Assembly: GCF_051622035.1 (NCBI RefSeq) | Contig: NC_135357.1 | Location: 36,067,691-36,131,690 of the forward strand | Origin: Arctopsyche grandis | Lineage: Eukaryota > Arthropoda > Insecta > Trichoptera > Hydropsychidae | DNA: 64,000 nucleotides | Direction of reading: 5' to 3' | Shown here: piece after piece, positions 33,350-44,020 of the stretch | Layout: every line of letters begins with the position of its first letter | Position numbering within the stretch: position 1 is the stretch's first letter | The notes under the pieces: generated by a model | Told to the model about the DNA's origin: nothing | Database searches by the model: none | The model's input: the letters and a program-made list of their open reading frames with translations, nothing else | Position numbers and translations under genes: made by a program

Positions 33350-34317
33350 TAAAAGTAAAGAGAGTCTGAGAACCTTCAGTTTGAAAAAGGTCCTGATAAC
33401 AAATCAAGGATATTGTATTTCCTGATTTCCTTTCTTCAATTTCCGGCGTTGATTTTATATTGAATTGAAGTGAAAAAAAAATACGCCATTGTCGCATCAA
33501 TACAACACTGCATATAAAAAAGATAATATTTTGCAAATTTTTTAGGATATTGTGCGTTGTCCGCTATAAAAAAACCATAATTTAAACAAAATAAAAATAT
33601 GATAAAAACATTGCTCATATTCATCGAATGTGGGATAATAAATGCCCGTGTTGAATGTTAAGCTATATTTATGCATAAATATAATCAAGTGTGCATGGTA
33701 TTTGAAATTCCATTAGCATTCCAGTAGCATCTTGCATGAGACTTAAGTAAAATGCAAATGCTATGGCATTCACCCCCCACTCAACCCGCGATGGCCAATT
33801 ACATTTCGTTTCAGTTTCGCATTGCATTTTGGTCACGAAATACAAAATTGTTCGTGCATGTCGTGGTCGGTAGAATTTGACTTTTATTTTTTGTTAGTTT
33901 TGAGTTCGTGTTTCGTATTTTGAAATATTTACATTAATACAATTTTAATCTAATATATAAGGTACGTAAAATCCGTGACGTTCAATTTAATAAAAAAACG
34001 AATGAATATTCAAATAAATTTAAATAAAATAAAACTAATCAAATAAATTTAATAAAATGTTTACTATTAGATTGGCCATGTTTAAGCGGTTTATATTACA
34101 AAAACCGAGTGAAGCCGGGTAAAAACACTAGTATAAAATACGAAAGTTGTTGATATTATTAATTTATTTGTGGAATACGTATGTGTATATTTTATATTTT
34201 TTAGACGATAAAAGTAATTGTCAACGTCATTATATGGACACCAAAACTTACAGTAATATTATAAAAGACCTTGCATTTAATTATATTATAATAATATTAT
34301 ATAGTTAAATAAGTTAG
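33350..34317. other. AT-rich interval, no gene recognised
   Basis: Only short open frames without domains are present. Nothing else stands out before the SINE at 34318. Confidence 0.5.
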
Positions 34318-34563
34318 CCAGCAGCATAGCTCGGTCGTTAAGCTTCTGCCTAACACCGAGAGGTGCCGGGTTCGACCCCATGAGCTTACCTCGATTGAAA
34401 AGAATATCTACAGATATACTCTATAGAAAAGAGTATATATGTAGTGCTGCTGGTCAGACTTGGATATTTGTGACTTCAGGTCGATCGTTTCCTATCAGAG
34501 TCTGCCAATTTTCTCTGATTTCATTGTTGAAACGGTTCCCGATTAAAAATTTAAAGAAAAATC
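34318..34563 (+). mobile_element. SINE, head type 2 + core (3' truncated)
   Basis: The tRNA-like head has box A-like TAGCTCGGTCGTTAAGC and box B GGGTTCGACCCC, 40-50 bp apart. The core is GGTCGATCGTTTCCTATCAG, then TCTGCCAATTTTCTCTGAT and TTGTTGAAACGG. It ends in GATTAAAAATTTAAAG without the 3' hairpin. Confidence 0.8.
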
Positions 34564-34626
34564 GCGCGATTTAAAAAACACATACATATATCTCCGAATC
34601 TCGAGCCAATCAAAATTTGTTATTAC

Positions 34627-34759
34627 TAAAGCGCGGATCCAGAGCGCGCCGTCTATTGTTCAATTATTGTAAATGCTTTGTAAAAAAGTTTCGGCAAACC
34701 TTTAGCAATGCATTGACAACATGTGAACAATGAACGGCGCGCTCTGGGTCCGCTCTTTA
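34627..34759 (+). mobile_element. hAT-like MITE family C copy, 133 bp
   Basis: It starts TAAAGCGCGGATCCAGAGCG and ends CGCTCTGGGTCCGCTCTTTA, a nearly perfect long foldback. The 8-bp duplication GTTATTAC occurs at 34619-34626 and 34760-34767. Confidence 0.88.
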
Positions 34760-34767
34760 GTTATTAC

Positions 34768-34920
34768 TAGTGGCCGGACCCACAGCGCGCCGTTTATTGT
34801 TCAATTGTTGTAAACGCTTTGTTAAAGGTTCGCCGAACCTTTTTTTTTGTACTCTAGCTCTGTAAATAGAGCCAAACCACCCCGATGCTTGGAGAAAGCA
34901 CGGTCTGTATCCGTAGTCTA
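34768..34920 (+). mobile_element. hAT-like MITE, variant copy directly abutting the previous one
   Basis: It starts TAGTGGCCGGACCCACAG and ends TCTGTATCCGTAGTCTA. GTTATTAC precedes it (shared with the neighbour) and GTTATTAT follows at 34921-34928. Internally it has AGCCAAACCACCCCG and GAAAGCACGG segments also seen at 35163 and, in part, 38939 and 54607. Confidence 0.8.
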
Positions 34921-35337
34921 GTTATTATCAGATTCGTGTTCACTGGGCATAGATCTATAAGAAAATTTATATCTCGTCTCTGAAACAAAAAAAGTCGTCA
35001 TTTGTCGAACATTGTTATTACTAGAGGTAGGATGGCCAAGGGGCCGCTCATTGTTCCATTGTTGTAAATCCTTTGTAAAAAAGGTTCGGCAAACCTTTAA
35101 CAATGCATTTACAACATTTGAACAATACGCGGCACCTTCTGGGTCCGGGCTTTAGTTATTAATAGTGGCCGGACCCACAGCGCGCCGTTTATTGTTCAAT
35201 TGTTGTAAGCGCTTTGTTAAAGGTTCAGCGAACCTTTTTTTTTGTACTCTACCTCTGTAAATATGTAGAGCCAAACCACCCCGATTCCTGGAAAAAGCAC
35301 GGTCTGTATCCGTAGTCTAGTTATTATCAGATTCGTG

Positions 35338-36395
35338 TTCACTGGGCATAGATCTATAAGAAAATTTATATCTCGTCTCTGAAACAAAAAAAGTCGTCAT
35401 TTCTTAAACAGTGTTATTACTATTTATTAGAGTCTAAGGAAACGCACGGTAGAAATGAAGCTTTCGCGTTGGTTCTCTGCAGTAGGTACAAGACATTTGA
35501 CATCTGCAGTTGGTACAAGACTGAAACAGAGCTTGAGGACCTTCCCACGTGTTAGATTTAAACCGAACAAACCATTACCATTTGCGTAAAGATTTTGAGG
35601 TAATTTAAAAAATATATTAATGTCCTCCACCCCCTGTTATACTTTTTGGACTTGGCCCTGGCCTGCACAATAAAAATAGGGAAGAGGGGAGGAGAAGGCT
35701 CGGTTTTTCTGGAGTTCATATATAATCTTTCAAGACGGCACTGCTTACAATACACAAGTAATACTAAAACGTATTCGGACATATTTGAAATGATCGTTTG
35801 GAATATTTCGGCATCGTAAACAAGAAATTCGAGGGGTGAAATATGTATAATTTTTTAAGTTGGTATGCTCGGCATTCCGACAGTTGGCAGCATGCTCGAG
35901 AATGCAAATTCACGAGCCTCTTCCGAAAATTCATTTCGACAACGTCATATTATTTTTATTACTTGTTATACTCGCAAACAAATGTATATATATACCAATG
36001 AACATATATACCTAAATACATTAACCTTGAATATCAGCAGAGGAAACAATTTTTTTTCTCTTTTCCATTTGCTGAAATGCTGAAGTAGATATGAAATTAA
36101 GCAAACCCCCCTGATACCTTTTTTCGCATGAGCGCACATCAAATAATGTTTTCATAAGTAGCTCGCGATTAAATGATGTAAGAAGAGGAAAAAAATGTGA
36201 AATGCGACTCTTTTCTATGAAAAAAAAAAAAACGATAATTTGTTTTTACTAGATTAATTTAGGTATACACGAGCGAGTAAATACGAAATATGAATTTGGA
36301 TTAATTTTAAAAGACTTTATGTACGTTCATACATATACATAAATACATATGTATGTATATATTTATTTATTTAATTTATTTTTTTACATATATGT
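35338..36395. other. Interval without recognised gene
   Basis: Beyond the duplicated flank, 35420-36395 shows no domain-bearing frame. TACATATGTATGTATA low-complexity sequence lies around 36330-36400. Confidence 0.5.
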
Positions 36396-36540
36396 ATACC
36401 AGGAAGGCCTTACAGGTAAACCCCAATGCGCCTTCCTGGCCAATTACAAATACAATGCAGCATTTTTATTACAAGTCGTTGAATTATGAGACACTGAAAA
36501 ACTCGCAAATTAACGAGACATCTATGAATTGGCGGTAAAT
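36396..36540 (-). mobile_element. SINE 3' fragment, tail type 2
   Basis: Read on the minus strand it ends with the hairpin CCAGGAAGGC / GCCTTCCTGG (36399-36439). The upstream part matches the SINE at 46552 (TCGTTAATTTGCGAG region). It is truncated before the core. Confidence 0.75.
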
Positions 36541-36613
36541 TCTCAGCCAAGCGGAAAGATCGGCATCCATTAGTATATATAGAAGTTTTTTTCTTTTTTT
36601 ATTTATTAAATTT

Positions 36614-36990
36614 TATACAAGGAAGGCCACAGTTACAGGTAAACCCCAAATGCACCTTCCTGGCCAATTATAAAAAAATACAGCATTTTTATTATACAAG
36701 TCGTTGAATTACGAGACACTGAAAAACTCGCAATTTAACGAGACATCTATGAATTGTACATAAATTCTATTGTACATTAATTTTCAAATAGCGGTGACAT
36801 AGTAGGTAGGAAGGATTTATAGCCAATTTCCAAAAGAGAAATTGGCAAAATCTGAAAGGAAACGATTGACCTGGAGTCACAATATCCAAGTCTGTCCAGC
36901 AGCACTACAGATGTACTCAGAAGAATTATTTTTCTGACAGCTCATGGGATCGAACCCGGTGCCTCTCAGTGTTAAGCATAAGCTTAACAG
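36614..36990 (-). mobile_element. SINE, head type 2 + core + tail type 2
   Basis: On the minus strand: box B GGGTTCGATCCCATGAGC, then the core GTCAATCGTTTCCTTTCAG and TTTGCCAATTTCTCTTT, then the hairpin tail at 36619-36663. The first 20 or so bases of the head are lost. Its 3' half is nearly the same as the adjacent fragment at 36396. Confidence 0.8.
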
Positions 36991-37179
36991 AAGGCTAATA
37001 TACTCAATCCCATTTACGGTACATTTTATTTATTTTTTACAATTTCGCCAATACCTGATATCTATGGTCAGATATTGCAAACATCGTATAAATACGATTA
37101 ATAAAATTTTTCAAGTAACAATATGAATTTTTATATTCGATAAACAACCACAGATACATATATGGTGAGAAATGTGGCG

Positions 37180-37390
37180 AAACTTGAGATATAACAATAA
37201 CTCAAGGCTTGCAACCGAAAATTGGGAAGGATAAGCCAATTTTACAGGAACCGTTTCAATGAAAATCAAAAAAATTGGCAAACTCTGATAAGAAACGATC
37301 GACCCCGACAAACCAAGGTGTGGCCAACAACGACTCTTAGTGGGAATCGAACCCGTGACATCAAGCACGATAAAATTCAATACTCATTAG
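37180..37390 (-). mobile_element. SINE fragment, head type 3 + core
   Basis: On the minus strand: box B-like GGGTTCGATTCCCACTAAG, then the GGTCGATCGTTTCTTATCAG core and TGAAACGGTTCCTGTAAAA. The 5' end of the head runs into the MITE at 37391 and the 3' tail is decayed. Confidence 0.7.
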
Positions 37391-37523
37391 TAGACACCGG
37401 ATAGTCACAGTGCTATCCATTGTTCCATTGTTGTAAATCCTTTGTAAAAAAGGTTCGGCAAACCTTTAACAATGCATTTACAACATTTGAACAATACGCG
37501 GCACCTTCTGGGTCCGGTGACTA
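37391..37523 (+). mobile_element. hAT-like MITE family C copy
   Basis: It starts TAGACACCGGATAGTCACAG and ends GGGTCCGGTGACTA, with the same foldback body as at 35022. I could not see a clean target duplication. Confidence 0.7.
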
Positions 37524-37529
37524 CTCTAA

Positions 37530-38790
37530 CTAGACAATGCTGCTGGTTACAATAACTAATGTATATAATATCTACATACTGTGATCCGTAATATATTTGA
37601 TTTATGGGGCTTCAGGTCATTTTAACACAAAATGTATCGATTTTAGAGATTTTTACTTTTGCTTTAGTGGGGAAGTTCGGAAGATTTTTTGTCAGAACAA
37701 ACAACATAATTTTGAAATTATACATATTGAAATTAAGATTTTTGACAATTAATATAACAATTTTGATCAAAAAACTGGCGGCAAAATGAAATTGACCGTC
37801 TGATTCATTGATTAATAAAATTAGGGTACGATTTAGCGGTGCATTTAAAAAATAACTTTCCTCCTTAGAACGTATCATTTGCGCATTAGATTAAAAGAAA
37901 TTGCGTATTTAATAAATATATTTCTGTTACATAAAAAATGTTAGTAAGATTAAACACCTATTAAACATATATGCGATATTTTTAATGCTCAACGCTAATG
38001 CGCATATAATTCATTTTAGATTGAATTATATATTGTTTTGTTATGAAAGTAACTTATCAAATGCCCGCATTTGATATTAACATGCTGACATACATAATTA
38101 AACAATGGATTTGTAATTTTTTAATTGATATATTTTTTATTTTTCTTATTGTTTATTTTCTTTTTTTAAGTGTACAAATATTATATTAAAAGAATAAAGA
38201 AGACTTTTAAATGTGTCCCTTTGTTTTATAATATAATTGTAATTTTTTTGTATTGTTGTTTTTTTTAGTATACGAGAATTTATTTTTATAGTTTAAAATG
38301 ATACAATATATTTTTTAATTTACACAAATTTTTTGAAACACTTCGATAAATTCACATTTAAATTGTCCCCATAATATTATAAGTCGTCGAAAGACTTACA
38401 ACTACCGTGTTTTAGCTAAGCGATAAATCGTCGCAATAAATTGTCCAACTAATTACTTAATTTGTAGGCCTCATTATGAATAATACATAAAAATGAATAA
38501 AAAAAAACTCCAGTTCATTGTTTGATTCAACAAAGAGCGCTTCTAAGAACAATGGATGTAACACTAAAAGAATTTCATAACAAGCATACAAAGTGTGTCG
38601 TTTTTCTTGTTTTTTTGTGACCATTCTTGGATGAATTGAATGTTACGGCAAATATGTATGTGGGTCATCATATTGAAACTCAAATATGGGTCGTTAAATT
38701 TAGGAAGACTCACTCCCATTCCACGAGAAAGATGCGCACGCAAGAATCTTGTACTGACTGTTGCTTTTGCACACATTTTACAAGGAGTGG
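37530..38790. other. AT-rich interval, no gene recognised
   Basis: Very AT-rich with short meaningless frames and homopolymer runs; no supported coding sequence, RNA gene or repeat. Confidence 0.55.
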
Positions 38791-38938
38791 GGGTGGGCCT
38801 TTAAAAGTGGAACAATCTCTATTTGCACTCTAGCTTTGTAAATAGACCCAAAACGCCCCGATTCCTGGAAAAAGCACGCTTCCGGTCCGCCCTTTAGTAA
38901 TAAGTTTATTCTGCTTTTCCGAGATTAAAATAAGTGAC

Positions 38939-39096
38939 TAAAGAGCGGAACAACTTTGCTCCGTTCATTGTTCACTGTTCATTTTTATGATGAACCTTTT
39001 TTATGCTCTCTAGCTTAGTAGTTTGCCCTGTTTCCTGGAAAATAAACACAAAACGCCCTGTTTCCTGGAAAAAGCACGCTTCCGTTCCTACCTCTA
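38939..39096 (+). mobile_element. hAT-like MITE family C relative
   Basis: It starts TAAAGAGCGGAACAACTTTG and ends TTCCGTTCCTACCTCTA, with GTTTCCTGGAAAAAGCACGC near its end as at 54607. A partial relative lies at about 38795-38900. The target duplication is unclear. Confidence 0.6.
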
Positions 39097-39254
39097 GTGA
39101 TGACAATTTGTGAATGAACAGAATTAATGTTTTTGGAACTGAAAATTGAACTTCAAATATAATGACTCATATGCACATCAGCACATATATGTATATAACA
39201 TGTAATGAGTAGAGGTAGGATAGTCACAGTGCTATCCATTGTTCGGCAAACCTT

Positions 39255-39484
39255 TGTAACGTACGCCCCCGCAGCCGAAGGAGTGGGGGGAAACTACCCC
39301 CGCCCTCGGATGCTGGGGAGTGGGAGAAAGTACCGCTACTTTCTCAGCTATAAAAGAAGCGCCCTTTCCTTCGGAAGGCCAGTCGGACCACAGCTTTCTC
39401 TGAGAACTGTCGTTTCCTTTAGACTCCCATCTCTGCTGGTCTTTCCCTGTTCAGTCAAAGCCACCCACTTCACCCCACGTTACA
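39255..39484 (+). repeat. 5' LTR of the Gypsy element
   Basis: 230 bp with TG...CA ends. A TATAAAA box at 39349-39355, in AGCTATAAAAGAAGC, probably drives transcription. The same LTR recurs at 44021 and, interrupted, at 58179. Confidence 0.95.
39349..39355 (+). promoter_or_regulatory. TATA box in the 5' LTR
   Basis: TATAAAA within a GC-rich LTR; position fits a start site about 25-30 bp downstream. Confidence 0.65.
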
Positions 39485-39485
39485 C

Positions 39486-39494
39486 TGGTGTCAG
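39486..39494 (+). other. Primer-binding site of the Gypsy element
   Basis: TGGTGTCAG lies one base past the LTR and is complementary to a tRNA 3' end of CTGACACCA, a form found in tRNA-Leu. The tRNA identity is inferred. Confidence 0.6.
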
Positions 39495-39536
39495 AAGTGT
39501 TTGACCTGAGCCGCAAAAGGAATACACCACGCAAAG

Positions 39537-40577
39537 ATGCCCCCAAAAAGGAGACAGGCATCTCCTCACCAGTTGGACGAACCATCACGTGTGGAACGAC
39601 TGGAGGAGCAGATGGCGCGACTCGTCGCGCTTCTCGAGAGGGACACCACAACACGCACGCCAGCGATTCCGGCAAGCCCTTCAACGAGGGTCCCAGCGGT
39701 TCCGGCGAGCACACTGAGTCCCTCGTCATCAGTATGCAGAGACGACGCTACTCCACGACCTGTCACCGACCCCATGCTAGGAAGCACCATCCACAAGCAA
39801 CCGACCGAGCTTCCTGTTTTCGACGGAACGGGCGACGTAGAACGATTCATCCGCGAATTTGAAATCGTGTCACGAGCCCTACGCTGCGAACCGACGGCAA
39901 ACTCACTCATTCTCGCTCTACGAGGTCAAGCGAGAATATTCCTCATCGACGAAGTACCGAAAGAAGCGTACGAAGCGTACGAGGAGCTGAGGGAGAGGCT
40001 GGTGAAGCGCTTCAAATCTTCGCCACACCCGTACGACGCATTCCGTGACCTAATTTCCCCGTCGATCCGCAACAACGACGACATAGAAGCTCGGTTCGCG
40101 GACATCCGTCGAAAAAGGATGGAGGCCTTTCCAGAGCCTATCCCGTTGGACGTCCTAGACAAGATACTCCTCATATTGTCGTTTCACGACGAGGATATCC
40201 GCGCTGCCGTCTTCACCGCAGATCCGAAGACGCCACTGCAGGAGCTGTTACGGCTCGCAAAACACGCGAGGGATGCGAAACGGCTGAGGAGTCAAGGGAG
40301 GGGGGCGGCCAACAGACCAGCCCAAGACCACCAGCCTCACTTCAATACCGCAGCTCGAAACGCCAACAGACCTCCCTGGCAAGCAGAGGGCCGTAACGGT
40401 CACAGACCTCCCTGGCAAGCGGAGGGCCGTAACGGCAACAGACCGCCCTGGCAAGGGCAAAGGAACTGCCAAAACTGCGGAAGCCCACAATGTCGCGGGC
40501 GGAACTGTCCGAAGGTACGGGCAGTCGAGAACGCCTCCGACGAGGAAGAGGTGCGATCCCAGTCGGGAAAAGAATAA
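39537..40577 (+). CDS. gag: Gag polyprotein of the Gypsy element
   Basis: 346 residues starting MPPKRRQASP. The basic N-terminus is followed by a low-complexity Thr/Pro/Ser stretch, then a capsid-like helical region (about residues 95-250) with FDGTGDVERFIREFEIVSRA and DEVPKEAYEAYEELRERLVK. The C-terminus has three tandem copies of a NRPPWQAEGRNG-type unit and one zinc knuckle, CQNCGSPQCRGRNC. That knuckle is CX2CX4CX4C, with Cys where the usual CCHC form has His. Gag packages the element RNA into virus-like particles. It overlaps pol in the -1 frame (40490-40577), so pol is probably made by -1 frameshifting. Confidence 0.92.
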   Translation: MPPKRRQASPHQLDEPSRVERLEEQMARLVALLERDTTTRTPAIPASPSTRVPAVPASTLSPSSSVCRDDATPRPVTDPMLGSTIHKQPTELPVFDGTGDVERFIREFEIVSRALRCEPTANSLILALRGQARIFLIDEVPKEAYEAYEELRERLVKRFKSSPHPYDAFRDLISPSIRNNDDIEARFADIRRKRMEAFPEPIPLDVLDKILLILSFHDEDIRAAVFTADPKTPLQELLRLAKHARDAKRLRSQGRGAANRPAQDHQPHFNTAARNANRPPWQAEGRNGHRPPWQAEGRNGNRPPWQGQRNCQNCGSPQCRGRNCPKVRAVENASDEEEVRSQSGKE

Positions 40578-43500
40578 TGGTCAGTTCCACACGGGCAGGA
40601 CTGATCATCGAAGACGAAGAAAAGCCCGTCCCAGTGTTAGGGAGCGTCGGCGACTCACCTTTCGTATTAGACACCGAAGGCGAGATCGGAGGAGTACCAT
40701 GTAGGGTACTGTTGGATACCGGGGCAAGCGTCTCCGTTATCTCCAGCAAACTGTTCGCCAAAATTCCCCGCGAACATAGAAAAAGGGTGAACGACAAAAG
40801 GGAAAGAATACGAGTCGCAGACGGTCGACACGTAGCGATCTACGTATGGGCCGAGACTACGTTGGCAATTAAAGGCACACAAGCGAGATGGAAATTTGCC
40901 GTCACTGATTTCTCCTCAGAGGTCATCATGGGGATGGATCTCCTGCGCCACCTCAATACGATCGTCGAACTGGGAGGAACCACGACAAGGGTCACTTTCC
41001 GGAACGACATTGCGCCCCATCGACCAGTAAGTTCAGTCCATTCGTGTCAGGAAATAAAAAGACACGAACTGAACGGAAAGCGACAAGACGACCTGCCCCG
41101 CCAACTGGACGCTGCTATCATCGACCTACCACCTGGAAAACGGTCGACGATCGTCAACTCCCTCCTCCAGCATCGACAAGCCTTCGCCCAAAGCGAACGG
41201 GACTTAAGCCAAGTCCATAAAGGGAGCCATCGAATAAATAGCGGCGACGCCGCCCCCATCAAACAGGCCCATCGCAGAATACCGCTGCACAAGAAGACAG
41301 AGGTACGGTCCCTCATCAACGACTTGCTGACAAGACAAATCATCGAACCAGCAGCCGGTCCCTGGGCCTCCCCCATCGTATTGGTCACGAAAAAGACTGG
41401 CGAGTTGCGCCTCTGCGTTGACTATCGTCGGTTAAACGCCGTGACAACGAAAGATTCGTTCCCGATGCCACGAATGGACGACGTTCTGGACAGACTCGCG
41501 GGTGCCAAATTTTTCTCGACGTTGGACCTGCAGAGTGGTTTTTGGCAAGTCCCAGTCGAAGAGAAAGACCGACCAAAAACCGCCTTTACCACTGAATTTG
41601 GTCTGTTCCAATTCCGTGTCATGCCTTTCGGCCTCTGCAACGCGCCTGCCACATTCTCCCGGCTAATGGAAGACATTCTCGGCGACCTGACCGGATCAAC
41701 CTTGGTATATCTCGACGACATCATCATATATAATCCGACCCCAGAGGCCCACTTGGAACACATCCAGACGGTCCTCAAACGCCTACTTGCGGTCGGACTC
41801 AAAATAAATACGCGGAAGTGCCAGCTGTTTAGGAATGAGGTCTGCTTCCTTGGCCATAAAATCAGCTCCCACGGCGTCTGCACGGATCCAGAGAAGACAA
41901 AAGCCGTGAGAGAGTGGCCCACCCCCAAATCGAAGGCACAACTCCGCAGCTTCTTAGGCCTCTGCACCTATTACCGGAGGTTTGTGCAAGGGTTTGCGCA
42001 AACGGCGAAACCACTGCATCGTCTCACGGAGGAGAAAACAGTCTTCACGTGGGACCAAGACTGCGAGCATGCCTTCAATGCCCTCAAAAACGCTCTGACA
42101 AATGCGGAAACAATGGCATTCCCCCGACCCGAGGGAATCTATATTCTGGACGCGGATGCCAGTCAACATGCCATCGGAGCCGTGCTCTCCCAAGTTCAAG
42201 ACGGCGAGGAGAAGGTGATCGGGTACTATAGTCGCACCTTGAAGGCACCGGAACGGAACTACTGCGTCACCCGGAAAGAGCTGCTCGCCATCGTCGACGC
42301 AGTAGAGCACTTCCACCACTACCTGTACGGAAGCCCCTTCACACTCCGAACCGATCACGCCGCACTGACGTGGCTCCGCAGCTTCAGAAAACCTGAAGGT
42401 CAATGGGCCCGCTGGTTGCAACGACTGGGACAGTACCACATGGACGTACAGCATCGAGCAGGGAAGAAACACGGCAACGCCGACGCCCTCTCTAGACGTC
42501 CATGTGACCCAGACTGCCCGAAATGCGCGAAAATAGAGAGTGAGCAAATAGCACCCGAAGCCAAACTCGTCACTCTAGGGAACCCACAAAGTCCCCAGGC
42601 CACCGACTCCACAATCTCACGCTTCATCGCATGGAAAGAGTCCGGGAGACGACCACTGTGGGAAGAAGTTTCGGCAGAAGAACCCGAAGTTCGGATTCTA
42701 TGGGCCCAGTGGGACGCACTAACTGTCAACCAGGGTCAGCTCTTCCGGCGATGGGAAAGCCCAAACGGCGAGCGTCAGATCCTGCAATTGGTCATTCCCG
42801 AGAGCCACACAAATGAAATCCTATGGGAGATGCACAGTTCCCCGACTGGCGGACACTTCGGCGTCAATAAAACGCTAAAGAATGTCCGCCGCCGATACTA
42901 CTGGCCAACATGCCGCCCCGACGTTATAAAATGGTGCGAAAAATGCCCCAGGTGTGCAGCGCAAAACGGACCACATACGAGGAACAGGGCGGCCATGCGG
43001 CAATACGTGTCAGGGGCACCGATGGACCGAATGGCGATCGACATATTGGGACCACTACCGGTTACCAATAGGGGGAACCGTTACGTGCTAGTGGCCGCTG
43101 ATTACTTCACAAAGTGGCCAGAAGCCATTCCCTTACCGGACCAAGAGGCGGAAACGGTAGCGGAAGCCCTAGTAACCCATGTCTTCGCCAAACTGGGCAC
43201 ACCTCGAGAACTGCACTCCGATCAAGGCCGTAATTTTGAAGCCCGAGTCTTTGCCGAAACGCTGGATAAATTGGGCATCTGCAAAACTCGGACGACCCCT
43301 TACCACCCTCAGTCGGACGGGATGATCGAGAGGTTAAACCGCACTCTACTGGGATACCTCCGGAAATTCCTGTCCTACTACGACGAGGAGGCAGAACGAG
43401 ACTGGGACACGATGCTGTCCCCGTTCCTCATGGCTTACCGCTCAACCCCACACGACGCGACAGGAGAGTCGCCAGCCCTGATGATGTTCGGCAGGGAAAT

Positions 43501-43897
43501 GCGCCTTCCGCCCCAACTTATTTACGGCGGACCCCCGGACAGTATACCCGAGCAATCAGCCCACAAATACGTCCAAAATCTCATAGAAGGGATGGCGGAA
43601 ACGCACAAATTCGCTCGGAAACACCTCCAGAAGACGCATAAAAGAATGAAATCGGCTTACGACGGGAGGATCTGGGAACCACGATACGAAGAGGGCGATC
43701 GCGTTTGGTTGCACAACCCAGCCAAGAAGCCCGGTCGCACCCTTAAACTCCAATCCCCTTGGGAAGGTCCGTTCCGGATTATTAAGAGGATCAGCGACGT
43801 GGTCTATCGGATCCGCCGGGAAACAGGGAACTCCCGGTATCTGGTGGTACACGTCAACAGATTAGCGCGATACCTCGCAACACCGGATCCGATCTAA
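40490..43897 (+). CDS. pol: Pol polyprotein of the Gypsy element (PR-RT-RNaseH-IN)
   Basis: Uninterrupted, 1135 codons from the first ATG; the true start is probably a frameshift inside gag. Aspartic protease LLDTGASVSVIS has its Asp at residue 76. Reverse transcriptase motifs include LCVDYRRLNAVT, MPFGLCNAPATF and the catalytic YLDD at 407-410. RNase H follows (ILDADASQHAIGAVLSQ, TRKELLAIV, LRTDHAAL). Integrase has an H-H-C-C zinc motif from about residue 781 (GHFGVNKTL, CEKCPRC) and a D-D-35-E core: AIDILGPLP, LHSDQGRNF and MIERLNR. A GPY/F-like WEGPFRIIKRI module lies near the end. All catalytic residues appear intact. Together these enzymes mature the particle, copy the RNA and integrate the cDNA. 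Confidence 0.95.
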   Translation: MSRAELSEGTGSRERLRRGRGAIPVGKRIMVSSTRAGLIIEDEEKPVPVLGSVGDSPFVLDTEGEIGGVPCRVLLDTGASVSVISSKLFAKIPREHRKRVNDKRERIRVADGRHVAIYVWAETTLAIKGTQARWKFAVTDFSSEVIMGMDLLRHLNTIVELGGTTTRVTFRNDIAPHRPVSSVHSCQEIKRHELNGKRQDDLPRQLDAAIIDLPPGKRSTIVNSLLQHRQAFAQSERDLSQVHKGSHRINSGDAAPIKQAHRRIPLHKKTEVRSLINDLLTRQIIEPAAGPWASPIVLVTKKTGELRLCVDYRRLNAVTTKDSFPMPRMDDVLDRLAGAKFFSTLDLQSGFWQVPVEEKDRPKTAFTTEFGLFQFRVMPFGLCNAPATFSRLMEDILGDLTGSTLVYLDDIIIYNPTPEAHLEHIQTVLKRLLAVGLKINTRKCQLFRNEVCFLGHKISSHGVCTDPEKTKAVREWPTPKSKAQLRSFLGLCTYYRRFVQGFAQTAKPLHRLTEEKTVFTWDQDCEHAFNALKNALTNAETMAFPRPEGIYILDADASQHAIGAVLSQVQDGEEKVIGYYSRTLKAPERNYCVTRKELLAIVDAVEHFHHYLYGSPFTLRTDHAALTWLRSFRKPEGQWARWLQRLGQYHMDVQHRAGKKHGNADALSRRPCDPDCPKCAKIESEQIAPEAKLVTLGNPQSPQATDSTISRFIAWKESGRRPLWEEVSAEEPEVRILWAQWDALTVNQGQLFRRWESPNGERQILQLVIPESHTNEILWEMHSSPTGGHFGVNKTLKNVRRRYYWPTCRPDVIKWCEKCPRCAAQNGPHTRNRAAMRQYVSGAPMDRMAIDILGPLPVTNRGNRYVLVAADYFTKWPEAIPLPDQEAETVAEALVTHVFAKLGTPRELHSDQGRNFEARVFAETLDKLGICKTRTTPYHPQSDGMIERLNRTLLGYLRKFLSYYDEEAERDWDTMLSPFLMAYRSTPHDATGESPALMMFGREMRLPPQLIYGGPPDSIPEQSAHKYVQNLIEGMAETHKFARKHLQKTHKRMKSAYDGRIWEPRYEEGDRVWLHNPAKKPGRTLKLQSPWEGPFRIIKRISDVVYRIRRETGNSRYLVVHVNRLARYLATPDPI

Positions 43898-44006
43898 AAT
43901 TAAAACCCCGTATTGTATTTCCTTGTATTTGTTTATTTATTGTATTTCCTTGTATTTGTTGTATATGCTTTTGTACATTAATAAATCGCTCGAGACGACC
44001 GATCCT

Positions 44007-44020
44007 GAAGGAGAGGGCAG
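44007..44020 (+). other. Polypurine tract
   Basis: GAAGGAGAGGGCAG lies directly before the 3' LTR and is the expected plus-strand primer. Confidence 0.7.

Larger units (their letters stand above)
34619..35413 (+). repeat. Tandem duplication of a 395-bp block holding two MITEs
   Basis: Unit 1 begins at 34619 and unit 2 at 35014. Each has the order GTTATTAC, MITE (133 bp), GTTATTA, variant MITE, then a unique flank with TTCGTGTTCACTGGGCATAG and AAAAAAAGTCGTCATTT. The MITEs inside unit 2 are 35022-35154 and 35163-35329. The 133-bp MITE of unit 2 is a different sequence subtype from that of unit 1. Confidence 0.82.

Noticed and set aside
34318..34390. tRNA gene
   Set aside because: Boxes A and B are present, but the sequence continues into the SINE core, the acceptor stem does not pair, and the same head occurs in other SINE copies.
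39488..39862. Second protein overlapping Gypsy gag
   Set aside because: Shadow frame over gag; the same frame in copy 2 only becomes prominent because gag is shifted there.
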